This document shows, in pieces, positions 27,654-35,479 of a stretch of 64,000 nucleotides of DNA. This DNA is from Hyphomonadaceae bacterium. Its GTDB lineage: Bacteria; Pseudomonadota; Alphaproteobacteria; Caulobacterales; Maricaulaceae. The first letter of the stretch is position 1, and every line of letters starts with the position of its first letter. The notes under the pieces were generated by a model. That model made no database searches. It saw nothing but the letters and a program-made list of their open reading frames with translations, and was not told the origin of the DNA. The DNA lies in contig JABDMW010000040.1 in assembly GCA_013001295.1 (NCBI GenBank), forward strand, positions 62,001 to 126,000, in the 5' to 3' direction. A program made the position numbers and the translations under genes.

Positions 27654-27777
27654 CCGCTCATCCCCACGGAGGTGGGGATCCATTTTAGATGTCAAAATCT
27701 CACCGAGGTTTGACAGGGATAACATTTTGCAAGCAGAGACATTCCAGATGGGCCCCCGCCGCCGCGGGGGTGAGCGG
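27654..27777. repeat. Palindromic repeat type A, copy 1 (124 bp)
   Basis: The ends are CCGCTCA and TGAGCGG. Inner hairpins are CCCCAC..GTGGGG followed by GATCCATTTTAGATG, and ACATTCCAGATGGGC followed by CCCCCGC..GCGGGGG. The AT-rich centre (about 60 bp) is less conserved between copies. Confidence 0.85.
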
Positions 27778-27845
27778 AAGATTGGTGTGTTTTTCGCGTA
27801 CCAGTTTTGGTCTTTGACGTGTTTTGTCAGAAAACGTATCAGCAT
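27778..27845 (-). pseudogene. 5'-end fragment of the array gene (about 17 codons), joined to repeat A1
   Basis: The frame reads MLIRFLTKHVKDQNWYA and then passes into the type-A repeat, open for 67 codons in total. Its ATG overlaps the stop of paralogue 2 (TAATG), so it could be translated by coupling. The ribosome site GGAGGAG lies inside the end of paralogue 2. Confidence 0.7.
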
Positions 27846-28654
27846 TATTTGGTCTCCTCCACCGTGTGGTCAATGCCGAGGACTTTGTCGACGCTCGCGT
27901 GCAGTTCATCGAGTTTTTCGCTGGCGGGTAAGACGCCTGAGAACGTATACTGGGCGAAATTTATGTTATTTTTGCTCAACATATTGAGGAAGGCCGCATT
28001 CTCTTTCATCGCCGCGTAGTTGCACGTATATTTCGGGCGAGGAAGCCCTCCAGTATCATAACGCTCTTCATATCGAATTGTAAAAAGGTCGGGAAACTTA
28101 TCAGAAGGTTGAATTGTTTGGCTCTGCACTATTGATATTAAACCATTGCTACGAGCGATTTCCTGGCTGAACGATAAGAGGCGAGTCCGCACGTCCTCAG
28201 AGCTGATGTCATTGACACGGCCTGCGGACAGCAACTCCAAGGCCGTGGGGAGATCCGACGGCGGTATGGTCATAGCTGCTGACCAGTCAATCATATTACA
28301 CAAGGAGGATTCGGCACGCTCATTCCTTCCATCCTCCGGAAATATTATGCGAATTTGAGCCTTTGCCGAAGAAAGATCCTTGCTATCCCCATTCAAAAAT
28401 TGCGCGATGTCTTTAAGGGTTTCAGACATAATCGGACGGGATAATGTATATCTCGAACGGCGTTCCGTCAGCTCTACTATATCGCTGTGCAACCGTTGCA
28501 GATAATCAAGCTCACTAACTTTTAGTTGCCGCGCCTCATTCCAATTCGTGATCTGAAATGCGATCAGAATACCCGCGACGACGATGAAAAAGTCGAGCGC
28601 GACTGCGAACCAGTTTTGATCCTTCACGTGTTTTGTGAGTGACCGCAGCAGCAT
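27845..28654 (-). CDS. Single-pass membrane protein, array paralogue 2 (DUF6090-like)
   Basis: This 269-residue protein has a GGGGAG ribosome site. The N-terminus MLLRSLTKHVKDQNWFAVAL and helix DFFIVVAGILIAFQITNWNE differ from paralogue 1 at only a few positions. Beyond 'ARQLKVSELDYLQRL' the C-terminal domain is unrelated by eye, with cysteines at SSLCNMIDW and KYTCNYA. The topology is probably a short cytoplasmic N-terminus, one helix, and a ~220-residue domain outside. Function unknown. The contrast between conserved N-terminus and divergent C-terminus suggests domain replacement. Confidence 0.8.
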   Translation of the reverse strand: MLLRSLTKHVKDQNWFAVALDFFIVVAGILIAFQITNWNEARQLKVSELDYLQRLHSDIVELTERRSRYTLSRPIMSETLKDIAQFLNGDSKDLSSAKAQIRIIFPEDGRNERAESSLCNMIDWSAAMTIPPSDLPTALELLSAGRVNDISSEDVRTRLLSFSQEIARSNGLISIVQSQTIQPSDKFPDLFTIRYEERYDTGGLPRPKYTCNYAAMKENAAFLNMLSKNNINFAQYTFSGVLPASEKLDELHASVDKVLGIDHTVEETK

Positions 28655-28673
28655 TACAACATCTCCCCAAAAC

Positions 28674-28780
28674 CGTCATTACCCACTTTAGGTGGGTAAT
28701 CCAACTCTGGTCTCAGCAGCTTCCCGAAGTGCGACGGAAAACAACAGGGTTGGATTGCCGCCACAGGGGCGGCAATGACG
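28674..28780. repeat. Palindromic repeat type B, copy 2 (107 bp)
   Basis: The layout is the same as copy 1: CGTCATTACCC..GGGTAATCCAACTCTGG at the left, and ACAGGGTTGGATTGCCGCC..GGCGGCAATGACG at the right. It ends 20 nt before the start codon of paralogue 2. Confidence 0.85.
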
Positions 28781-28818
28781 TGATAAGGAACGTGTATTGT
28801 CAGGGAACAGAGCAGCAT
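28781..28818 (-). pseudogene. 5'-end fragment of the array gene (codons 1-10), joined to repeat B2
   Basis: It reads MLLCSLTIHV and then enters repeat B2. The breakpoint codon is the same as in the fragment joined to B1. Confidence 0.65.
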
Positions 28819-28839
28819 TATTATACTTTCCATTCCTCT

Positions 28840-28984
28840 CCGATCGTCCCGGCCACGGCCGGGATCCATTTTAGATATTGCTGTTGCACCGAGGTTAGAT
28901 AGACAAAACGCTTTGCAAGCCGAGACATTCCAGATGGACCCCGTTCGCCAACCACGCGTTTCAGTGAAACGCTCGAGCGATCGG
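28840..28984. repeat. Palindromic repeat type A, copy 2 (145 bp)
   Basis: The ends are CCGATCG and CGATCGG. Left hairpin GTCCCGGCC..GGCCGGGATCCATTTTAG is present, then GACATTCCAGATGGACCCCG. The right hairpin is longer than in other copies, with an extra palindrome GCGTTTCAGTGAAACGC. Confidence 0.8.
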
Positions 28985-29054
28985 AAGGCACGTGTTTTGC
29001 CATCGCGAACCGGTTTTGGTCTTTCGCATATCTTGAAATATTGCGTAATACCAC
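28985..29054 (-). pseudogene. 5'-end fragment of the array gene (about 18 codons), joined to repeat A2
   Basis: From GTG 29054 the frame reads VVLRNISRYAKDQNRFAM, a decayed version of the shared N-terminus with KDQN conserved, then runs on into repeat A2. A GGAGGG ribosome site precedes it. The most divergent tail (AKHVPSDR) leads into the repeat. Confidence 0.6.
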
Positions 29055-29066
29055 TGAGCGCCCTCC

Positions 29067-29101
29067 CCCTTATGGACATCAACATAAGGGTTTTCGTTTT
29101 T
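29067..29101 (+). terminator. Terminator-like hairpin on the plus strand
   Basis: CCCTTATG (29067-29074) pairs with CATAAGGG (29083-29090) around an 8-nt loop, followed by TTTTCGTTTTT. No plus-strand gene ends nearby. It may stop antisense transcription through the array or attenuate the gene at 29208. Confidence 0.5.
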
Positions 29102-29207
29102 GTGTCCAGCATTAGAAGATTGGCGATATACGTTGGTGTGAACACGTGACAGGGTTGGCGACCCATGTTAATCCCTACATATAAAAACCAGAAAAACCGA
29201 GGTTCCC

Positions 29208-30428
29208 ATGGCGCAGAAAAAATTCGATATCATTGTTTATGGCGCGACCAGTTTTGTGGGGCAGATCATGACCCGCTATATGCATGAGCAATTTGACGAC
29301 GGCGCGATAAAATGGGCGATCGCCGGACGGTCGCAAGAAAAGCTTGAAAAACTCAGCGCCGATACGGGCCTCAAGGATATTGAAATCATCACGGCGGACG
29401 CCAAAGACGAGGCAGCGCTGACAGCCATGTGTGCCCGCACAAATGTCGTCATTTCAACCGTTGGCCCCTATGCGCTTTACGGGGACACGTTGGTCAAAGT
29501 CTGCGCCGAGTCCGACACCCATTATTGTGATCTCACCGGGGAACCGCAATGGATCCGCAAAATGCAGGAACGGCACGAAGACACCGCCAAGAAAAGCGGC
29601 GCGCGCATTGTCCATTGCTGCGGCTTTGATTCAATCCCGTCTGATCTGGGTGTGCATTTCCTGCAAAAGCATGCGCAGAAGAAATTCGGACAGACCTGCA
29701 ACCGCATTGATATGCGGGTCGCGAAAATGAAGGGCGGCGCGTCCGGTGGGACCATCGCCAGCATGATCAATATGGTCAAGGAGGCGTCGGGAAATGCGGA
29801 GCTGCGCCGCCAACTGAAAGACCCGTACAGCCTGTGCCCTACCGATCATAAATTCACGGTACGCCAACACAATGTGAAAACAGCCTATGACGAAGAATAC
29901 GGCGCATGGACAGCGCCGTTCATTATGGAAGCGATCAATGCCCGCGTCGTGCATCGCTCCAACGCGCTGAGCGGCAATAGCTATGGCACGGATTTCAAAT
30001 ATCAAGAGGCCATGGTGACCGGCAAAGGCGGGCGCGGCAAAAGCATGGCGCGCGCCGCAAGTTGGGGCATGGGTGGTCTCATGATGGGGCTGGCCGTACC
30101 GCCAACGCGCTGGTTCCTCGAAAACATCGTCCTTCCCAAACCGGGTGAGGGTCCAAGTCCGAAGGCCCAGCACGAAGGCAGTTTCGATCTCGTGTTTTTG
30201 GGAACCACACCTGACGGCGACAAGATCAGATGCCGGGTCACAGGTGACCGCGATCCGGGCTATGGCTCGACGGCAAAAATGCTGGCGCAAGCGGGCGCCT
30301 GTCTCGCACAAGACATCCCGAAAAAAACCAAAGGCGGGTTCTGGACTCCGGCCACGCTCATGGGTGACAAGCTGATCAAACGCCTGACCGCACATTCGGG
30401 CCTGACGTTTGAGTTGGAGGAGATCTAG
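29208..30428 (+). CDS. Saccharopine-dehydrogenase-like NAD(P)-binding protein (trans-acting enoyl reductase type)
   Basis: The 406-residue protein has a GAGG ribosome site. The N-terminal Rossmann segment FDIIVYGATSFVGQIMTRY is followed by WAIAGRSQEKL, VISTVGPYALYGDTLVKVC, HYCDLTGEPQWI and IVHCCGFDSIPSDLG. These are diagnostic for the COG3268 group related to mycobacterial trans-acting enoyl reductase. Expected chemistry is NAD(P)H-dependent reduction or dehydrogenation of a lipid-like substrate. Stop codons of this gene and the convergent MFS gene overlap in a shared CTAG (30425-30428). Confidence 0.87.
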   Translation: MAQKKFDIIVYGATSFVGQIMTRYMHEQFDDGAIKWAIAGRSQEKLEKLSADTGLKDIEIITADAKDEAALTAMCARTNVVISTVGPYALYGDTLVKVCAESDTHYCDLTGEPQWIRKMQERHEDTAKKSGARIVHCCGFDSIPSDLGVHFLQKHAQKKFGQTCNRIDMRVAKMKGGASGGTIASMINMVKEASGNAELRRQLKDPYSLCPTDHKFTVRQHNVKTAYDEEYGAWTAPFIMEAINARVVHRSNALSGNSYGTDFKYQEAMVTGKGGRGKSMARAASWGMGGLMMGLAVPPTRWFLENIVLPKPGEGPSPKAQHEGSFDLVFLGTTPDGDKIRCRVTGDRDPGYGSTAKMLAQAGACLAQDIPKKTKGGFWTPATLMGDKLIKRLTAHSGLTFELEEI

Positions 30429-31636
30429 AAACTGTTTCTGTGGCGAAGTTGCGGCGCAACCCGAGTAAGGGTTAGACAAGCGAGCACACACCAACCACTC
30501 ATCCACAGCATTTGCGTGGGGAGCGCAATGCCCAGATCAATCAGAAGTCCTGTGATACCCGGCCCAAGCGCGCTGGCAAATACGCCGGCGGCGACGATTA
30601 TCGCGCGGATGGAGCCGAGGTTTTTAATACCGTACATTTCCGGCCAGAGCGCACCGACCAATGTCGTCGAAAATCCATAACTGATGCCGATCAAAAACAT
30701 GAAAACATACACGCCCCAAACCGGAGCGATCACGCCCGCTGCCAGACTGGACAGGGCAAGCGGGATAAGAAAGTAAGGCAGGAGACGAAGCGAGCCAAAC
30801 CGGTCGACCAGCTGGCCGCAAAGCAAGGCGAATACCACGGTTGTGATGGCCATCAACGGAAACGCGCCGGAAAATACCAGCGGGTTGTAGCCTCTGAACT
30901 CGATAAAATAATCCTGATGAAAAAAGATCGTGGTACCGATAAATGGCGGCGCCAGAACGCCGGTCAACACGGCATAAAACATAGGATCGCGGATCACTTC
31001 TGCGCGGGTCCAGTCCCGGGCTGTTCGTGACGCGTCGGCCGACGGCAAATCGGATTGTGGCGTCCGTTCGACCCGCCACAATAAAATGACCGCGGGGAAC
31101 GCGAAGAAAAGCAGGATTACTGCGCCGCCGACCCATGCCGCCTGCCAACCCAGGCTGAGGGCAATAATGGTAAAGGTGACCGGCAGAACCGCTTGCCCGA
31201 CCTGATAGCCCGGCACCAGCAGCGACATAGCCCGCCCACGGTTTTGGGCAAACCATCGTCCGGTTTCAGTCAAGGCTGTGTGGCTCATCATGCCCTGGCC
31301 AAACAGGCGCAGAAAGTATATTGCCAGGACCAATATGAGGACACTCGGCGCAAATGCTGTCAGCAAACAGGCAGCAGCGAGGCACGGGATGACGAAACGC
31401 GCCACCTTCCATCCCGGCATAAAATCAAGCGTGCGGCCCAGCCACGGCAATGTCAGCGCACTGGCCAATGTCGCCACCATATATAGAAGGCCGAATTCAC
31501 CGTCGGTCAGCGAGAACTTACTGCGCAGTTCTTCACCCGACAGACCGATAAAAAACGTCTGTCCAAACGAGGAAAACATGGTGAGGATAAACCCACCGGC
31601 AATCCACCGACCATTGCTTTTCAGAAATAAGAACAT
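30425..31636 (-). CDS. Major facilitator superfamily transporter
   Basis: The 403-residue protein has twelve hydrophobic segments. MFS signposts include the loop 2-3 region WLGRTLDFMPGWKVAR, GRAMSLLVPGYQVGQAV in helix 5, and the repeat of the loop at LVDRFGSLRLLPY. The sequence resembles the oxalate/formate-antiporter-like or monocarboxylate subgroup (GRWFAQNRGRAMSL). The substrate cannot be assigned. No ribosome site is evident at ATG 31636. It sits between the two halves of the fragment/repeat array. Confidence 0.9.
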   Translation of the reverse strand: MFLFLKSNGRWIAGGFILTMFSSFGQTFFIGLSGEELRSKFSLTDGEFGLLYMVATLASALTLPWLGRTLDFMPGWKVARFVIPCLAAACLLTAFAPSVLILVLAIYFLRLFGQGMMSHTALTETGRWFAQNRGRAMSLLVPGYQVGQAVLPVTFTIIALSLGWQAAWVGGAVILLFFAFPAVILLWRVERTPQSDLPSADASRTARDWTRAEVIRDPMFYAVLTGVLAPPFIGTTIFFHQDYFIEFRGYNPLVFSGAFPLMAITTVVFALLCGQLVDRFGSLRLLPYFLIPLALSSLAAGVIAPVWGVYVFMFLIGISYGFSTTLVGALWPEMYGIKNLGSIRAIIVAAGVFASALGPGITGLLIDLGIALPTQMLWMSGWCVLACLTLTRVAPQLRHRNSF

Positions 31637-31748
31637 GGGCGGGCTTACCGGGGTTACGGATGAAACAAAAAGCGGCGAAGGAATTGGATATAGCCCGATG
31701 AATATGAGCGTCCAAATATTATTGCAAGACGCAAATAAGGTTTAATCA

Positions 31749-31826
31749 TTATTCCTTTTCAAGGCCACACTCCTCACAGTCATAAATTTTGACTTTCAAC
31801 CGTTTCGTGCGGGACCGCAGGAGCAT
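31749..31826 (-). pseudogene. 5'-end fragment of the array gene in a 25-codon ORF
   Basis: From ATG 31826 the reverse strand reads MLLRSRTKRLKVKIYDC and stops at TAA 31749 after 25 codons. Only the first ~10 residues match the shared N-terminus. No palindromic repeat follows this copy. GAGG precedes the ATG. Confidence 0.55.
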
Positions 31827-31843
31827 AAGGTCAAACCTCTAAT

Positions 31844-31966
31844 CCGATTGTCCCGTCGGAGGACGGGATCCATTTTTATGCCAACATGTTATCGAGTTTT
31901 AATAAATATATCATTGTGCAAACAGAGACATTTCAGATGGACCCCGTTCGCCAACGGGGCGATCGG
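31844..31966. repeat. Palindromic repeat type A, copy 3 (123 bp)
   Basis: It begins CCGATTGTCCCGTCGGAGGA with hairpin CCCGTC..GACGGG and GATCCATTTTTATG. It ends with ACATTTCAGATGGACCCCG and hairpin CCCCGTT..AACGGGG, then CGATCGG. It ends 18 nt from the next fragment's start codon. Confidence 0.85.
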
Positions 31967-32036
31967 CTGGGGGTGATGTCTCAACCGCGAACCAGTTCTG
32001 GTCTTCTACATGGTTTATGAAGGAATGGAGGCGCAT
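31967..32036 (-). pseudogene. 5'-end fragment of the array gene (18 codons), joined to repeat A3
   Basis: It reads MRLHSFINHVEDQNWFAV, then ETSPPADRP from the repeat, staying open for 41 codons. A GGGGGAG ribosome site lies upstream. Confidence 0.7.
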
Positions 32037-32053
32037 TAGTACACTCCCCCACC

Positions 32054-32198
32054 CCGCTCATCCACCCTCGCGTTTTCTTCAAAAACACTCGGAGGGGGAT
32101 CCATTTTAGATGTTAAAGTTTCATCCAGATTTGATAAGGATGACACATTACGAACGGAAATATTCCAGATGGACCCCGTTCGCCAACGGGGCGATCGG
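32054..32198. repeat. Palindromic repeat type A, copy 4 (145 bp)
   Basis: The left end is CCGCTCA (as in A1) and the right end CGATCGG (as in A3 and A5), so the copy looks mosaic. The left hairpin carries an extra AT-rich insertion (about 32067-32090). The centre keeps GATCCATTTTAGATGTTAAA and the ATTCCAGATGGACCCCG segment. Confidence 0.82.
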
Positions 32199-32267
32199 CA
32201 GGGGTGGTGTCGCCACCAAGAACCAGTTCTGGTTTTCCACTTGGTTTGTGATGGAAGTGGGCAGCAT
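32199..32267 (-). pseudogene. 5'-end fragment of the array gene (18 codons), joined to repeat A4
   Basis: It reads MLPTSITNQVENQNWFLV and then passes into repeat A4. CGGAG lies 5 nt before the ATG. Confidence 0.7.
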
Positions 32268-32284
32268 AAGCTCCGCGCCTTAGT

Positions 32285-32408
32285 CCGACTGTCCCGTCGG
32301 CGGACGGGATCCATGGTTGATGCTAACGTTTCACCGAATTTTTATGAACATAACATTCTGTAAGATGAGACATTCCAGATGGACCCCGTTCGCCAACGGG
32401 GCGATCGG
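32285..32408. repeat. Palindromic repeat type A, copy 5 (124 bp)
   Basis: It begins CCGACTGTCCCGTCGGCGGA and ends AACGGGGCGATCGG. Layout and arms match A3, and the right arm is nearly identical to A3 and A4. Confidence 0.85.
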
Positions 32409-32480
32409 AAGGGGGTGATGTCTCAACCGCCAACCCGCCTAAAATTTGATCTTCGACAAAACGGCCCAAGCGTGATTTGC
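32409..32480 (-). pseudogene. Decayed 5'-end fragment of the array gene, joined to repeat A5
   Basis: The reverse strand reads GRFVEDQILGGLAVETSPP without a good start codon. VEDQ and LAVETSPP align with the fragment joined to A3. This is the upstream limit of the array. Confidence 0.55.
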
Positions 32481-32551
32481 CAATACTCGCCCATGATGTT
32501 GAATTTTTCATCCGGCCTGCACCGGGATTGCACAGTGAAAGTGTAAAGCGC

Positions 32552-33793
32552 ATGCAAACCATCACGCCGCAAATCATGGCCCTGATTGCCGCCCTCGGTA
32601 TCGGTTTTTTGATCGGGGTTGTGCGCGAACGCCAGAAGCATGCCGGCGATGACCGGGCGCCAGGTGGCATTCGCACCTTTACCCTGGTCGCACTTTTAGG
32701 GGCGCTGTGCCAGATGTTCGGCAATCCCTATATCCTGGTGGCAGCACTGGCGTTGGTCGGCACATTCGCCATCATGTCGAATTTCCAAGCTCGCGACAAA
32801 GAATCCAGTATCTCGGCCGACATCGCGATTGTCCTGACATTGCTTTTGGGCGCGCTTTCGGTCACGGACGCCCAGCTGGCTGTGGCCCTGGCGGTGATCA
32901 CTGCCGTCCTGCTGGCATCAAAAAATATCCTGCATGTTTTTGCCCGCGATCAGCTGAGCGAATATGAAGTTCGCGATGCCTTGATCTTCGCCGCTGCCGC
33001 TCTGGTGGTTTGGCCGATCTTGCCGGACAAACCGCTCGACCCGCTTGGCGCCCTTAATCTGAAAAGCATTTGGGCCCTGGTCGTGCTGGTCATGGCGGTC
33101 GGGTCGTTCGGCCATATCGGCACGCGCATTTTGGGCGAGAAGCTCGGACTGCCTTTTGTCGGGTTTGCCTCGGGCTTTGCCTCCAGTACCGCGACGATTA
33201 TGTCCATGGGCACCCTATCACGAGACACGCCGAAAAATCTTAATCCGGCAGTGACCGGAGCCGCGTTTTCATCCGTTTCTACCTTTATACAACTCGGCAT
33301 CATTCTCATCGCCATCAGCGTGCCGATGGCGATTGCCATGTGGCCGATCCTATTTGTCGGCGGCGCGACCGCGATTTTATACGGCGCCTTGTTTATGCGC
33401 CGGGTGCTGGCCGACGGTGACGTCGCCGAACAGGTCGAGGCGCGGGTGTTTGATCTGCGCGCCGCCTTAATGTTGGCGGTGCTGGTTTCGGTTGTGCTGA
33501 TCATCACCGTGCTGCTCAACAATAAATTCGGATCATCCGGCGTGCTGGTTGGGACTGCGGTTAGCGGCCTGGCCGACACCCATGCCCCGGCCGCCGCAAT
33601 CGCCAGCCTGGTCTCGACAGAACAAATAACTTCGGTCGACGGGAGAATTCCGATTGTTGCCGCCATCACCACCAATACGGTATCCAAACTCGTCGCCGCT
33701 CTCGGCAGCAATAACAAGGCGTTTATCTGGCGAGTAGCCCCCGGCCTGATCCTGATCGTGATCGCGGTCTGGCTGACCGTGTTTTTGACTTAA
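32552..33793 (+). CDS. MgtC/SapB-DUF4010 family membrane protein
   Basis: The start is the ATG of MQTITPQIM (32552); the longer frame reads into the array. The 413-residue product has about twelve helices. The N-terminal half shows the MgtC/SapB pattern IAALGIGFLIGVVRERQK, APGGIRTFTLVALLGAL, and AIVLTLLLGALSVTD. The C-terminal half is DUF4010: GFASGFASSTATIMSMG, PAVTGAAFSSVSTFIQL, SGLADTHAPAAAIASL, and TTNTVSKLVAAL. The family is widespread and poorly characterised; MgtC relatives relate to Mg2+ and ATP homeostasis. Confidence 0.88.
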   Translation: MQTITPQIMALIAALGIGFLIGVVRERQKHAGDDRAPGGIRTFTLVALLGALCQMFGNPYILVAALALVGTFAIMSNFQARDKESSISADIAIVLTLLLGALSVTDAQLAVALAVITAVLLASKNILHVFARDQLSEYEVRDALIFAAAALVVWPILPDKPLDPLGALNLKSIWALVVLVMAVGSFGHIGTRILGEKLGLPFVGFASGFASSTATIMSMGTLSRDTPKNLNPAVTGAAFSSVSTFIQLGIILIAISVPMAIAMWPILFVGGATAILYGALFMRRVLADGDVAEQVEARVFDLRAALMLAVLVSVVLIITVLLNNKFGSSGVLVGTAVSGLADTHAPAAAIASLVSTEQITSVDGRIPIVAAITTNTVSKLVAALGSNNKAFIWRVAPGLILIVIAVWLTVFLT

Positions 33794-33923
33794 TCGGTAT
33801 TTATTGCGCCGAACCTCCGCTTTCTCAAAGACATATTGCGGCATGTGCGTTAGTGTGGCTGTGCGCTGAAGCAAGCAAATGGCTTTGACAAACCGCAGCG
33901 CATTTAAACCGGGGGGTTACGAC

Positions 33924-34409
33924 ATGCACCGCATCGTGAAAATATTGTTGATTTTATCCGTCGCCATGTGGGGGACGCTTGGGGCTTTTGGAAATTTTGA
34001 TGACTGGGAGGGAACCAAAGGTGCGGTTGAAGCAACCACATCAATGGTGACCTTTGAGGAAAGTCTCGCCCATTGGCGGGCAACCAGCAACACCGTCATT
34101 ATCATGATCGGCGCGGTGCTTATTCCCTTCTTGAAATTGCTGACGGCGGCTCTGTGTTTCTTGGGTGCATGGAAAATGTGGGGCGCCCGCAAAGCCGACG
34201 CAGCGGTATTCCATCGCGCCAGTTACTGGGCGTTGACCGGATGTGGGGTCGCCATGTTCATGCTTTTCGCAGGCTGGATCGTGATTGCAGAAACCTGGTT
34301 TGAGCTGTGGCGCTCCGATGTGCTCCGGGACGCATCGTTGCAGGCAGCTTTCCGCTATTGCGGCATGATCGGCGTCATCGCCCTATTCGTTGGCATGCGC
34401 GAGGACTAG
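33924..34409 (+). CDS. DUF2165-family small membrane protein
   Basis: The start is ATG 33924 with GGGGGG upstream. The 161-residue protein has four membrane helices. Motifs are ALWGTLGAF-like AMWGTLGAFGNFDDW, a polar loop MVTFEESLAHWRATSN, and the last helix YCGMIGVIALFVGM. These match DUF2165 (predicted small integral membrane proteins). No function known. It is 130 nt after the MgtC/DUF4010 gene on the same strand. Confidence 0.8.
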   Translation: MHRIVKILLILSVAMWGTLGAFGNFDDWEGTKGAVEATTSMVTFEESLAHWRATSNTVIIMIGAVLIPFLKLLTAALCFLGAWKMWGARKADAAVFHRASYWALTGCGVAMFMLFAGWIVIAETWFELWRSDVLRDASLQAAFRYCGMIGVIALFVGMRED

Positions 34410-34444
34410 TCGGTATTTTCAGTAGTTCCCGCCATCACCAGCGG

Positions 34445-35359
34445 CTACGCCTTTTCTCTATCCGTGAGTTCGTCCAATAGAAAATCGACTGCTAGACGAA
34501 TTTTTTGGATACTGTATTTAGGACGGTGATAAACGAGATAAAGCCCCGCATTCTGATTTCTCGAAACCGAAACCACGGCGTCTTCCAATTCTAATTGCTC
34601 CAGGGCTCCGGAGGCGAGGTCATCGGCTACGCCCCAATCGGGGATCAATCCAATCCCTGATCCAGCGCGGGCTTCTTCAACCAGAGCTTCCCCATCATTT
34701 GATATGTAAGCGACTGGATTGCGGAGTTCGGCCCAACCCTTCTCTGATTTGACTTGCCAATATAGCAGGCTATTGGGGCCACGATAGAGCAAGGTTTGAT
34801 GGTTTTGCAAATCAGCGGCGGTTCGCGGAATACCATGTTTTTGCAAATACTGAGGCGAGGCCACGAGAATAAATGTGTTGTTTGAAATTTTTCGTGCAAC
34901 CGATCGTTCGGGCGGCGATGCCGTCGCGCGAAACGCAATATCGACTTGGTTTTCGGCCAGACTGACAACTTTATCTGTCAATTCGACATCGAGAATTATA
35001 CCCGGATAAAGAGTTTTTAACTTCCGCAATGCGGGAAGAAGCCGGAACCGCCCAAATCCGGGCAGTGCCGTGATCCGTAATATCCCGGACGGCGTATCGG
35101 CATGGTGCTTGATGACCTCGTTGGCATCATTCATTGCTGTGACGGCGGGACTAACCTGATCTCTGTAAAGAGCACCCAATTCGGTTAATTTCACGTGGCG
35201 CGTGGACCGTTGAAACAAAACAGCGCCCAATTCGGTTTCGAGGTCCTGTATCCGTCTTGATACGGATGAAACCGGCACACCAAACGATTTAGCTGCTCGC
35301 GAAAAGCTCCCGGTTTCAGCAACCTTCAAAAAATATTTTATGGCTCGTAACTTATCCAC
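34445..35359 (-). CDS. LysR-family transcriptional regulator
   Basis: The start chosen is GTG 35359 (MDKLRAIKYFLKV), with AAGGGC upstream. ATG 35395 would add 12 residues that do not resemble LysR N-termini. The HTH is at about 17-37 (GSFSRAAKSFGVPVSSVSRRI), followed by LETELGAVLFQRSTRHVKLT. The co-inducer domain starts near 90 (GILRITALPGFGRFRLLPAL). It resembles the CrgA/PecT-type subgroup. It is divergent from the cytochrome b561 gene, its most probable target. The region is more AT-rich than its surroundings. Confidence 0.9.
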   Translation of the reverse strand: MDKLRAIKYFLKVAETGSFSRAAKSFGVPVSSVSRRIQDLETELGAVLFQRSTRHVKLTELGALYRDQVSPAVTAMNDANEVIKHHADTPSGILRITALPGFGRFRLLPALRKLKTLYPGIILDVELTDKVVSLAENQVDIAFRATASPPERSVARKISNNTFILVASPQYLQKHGIPRTAADLQNHQTLLYRGPNSLLYWQVKSEKGWAELRNPVAYISNDGEALVEEARAGSGIGLIPDWGVADDLASGALEQLELEDAVVSVSRNQNAGLYLVYHRPKYSIQKIRLAVDFLLDELTDREKA

Positions 35360-35411
35360 TTCACTGCCCTTATTATTGCCTTTTGGACAATTCATATTCG
35401 CTAAATCGGTC

Positions 35412-35425
35412 TATTCCCATGAATA
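35412..35425. promoter_or_regulatory. Candidate LysR operator in the LysR/cytochrome b561 intergenic region
   Basis: TATTC-CCAT-GAATA is a perfect inverted repeat of 5-bp arms, of the T-N(11-12)-A size bound by LysR regulators. It lies between the two divergent start codons. Confidence 0.4.
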
Positions 35426-35479
35426 TAGCACTTAATATACCTATTACGACAACAATAATGTGAATCAAATGGATGCAAT

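Noticed and set aside
27642-27845. 67-codon ORF as an ordinary gene
   Set aside because: Only the first ~17 codons are gene-like. The rest is translation through palindromic repeat A1, which produces a spurious Pro/Arg-rich tail.
31844-32408. CRISPR-like regular array
   Set aside because: Repeats are 123-145 bp, imperfect and internally palindromic, and the spacers between them are related gene 5' ends. No cas genes are present.
26706-32480. Insertion sequence or transposon
   Set aside because: No transposase ORF and no convincing target-site duplication around the palindromic repeats. They are non-coding and would need a trans-acting enzyme.
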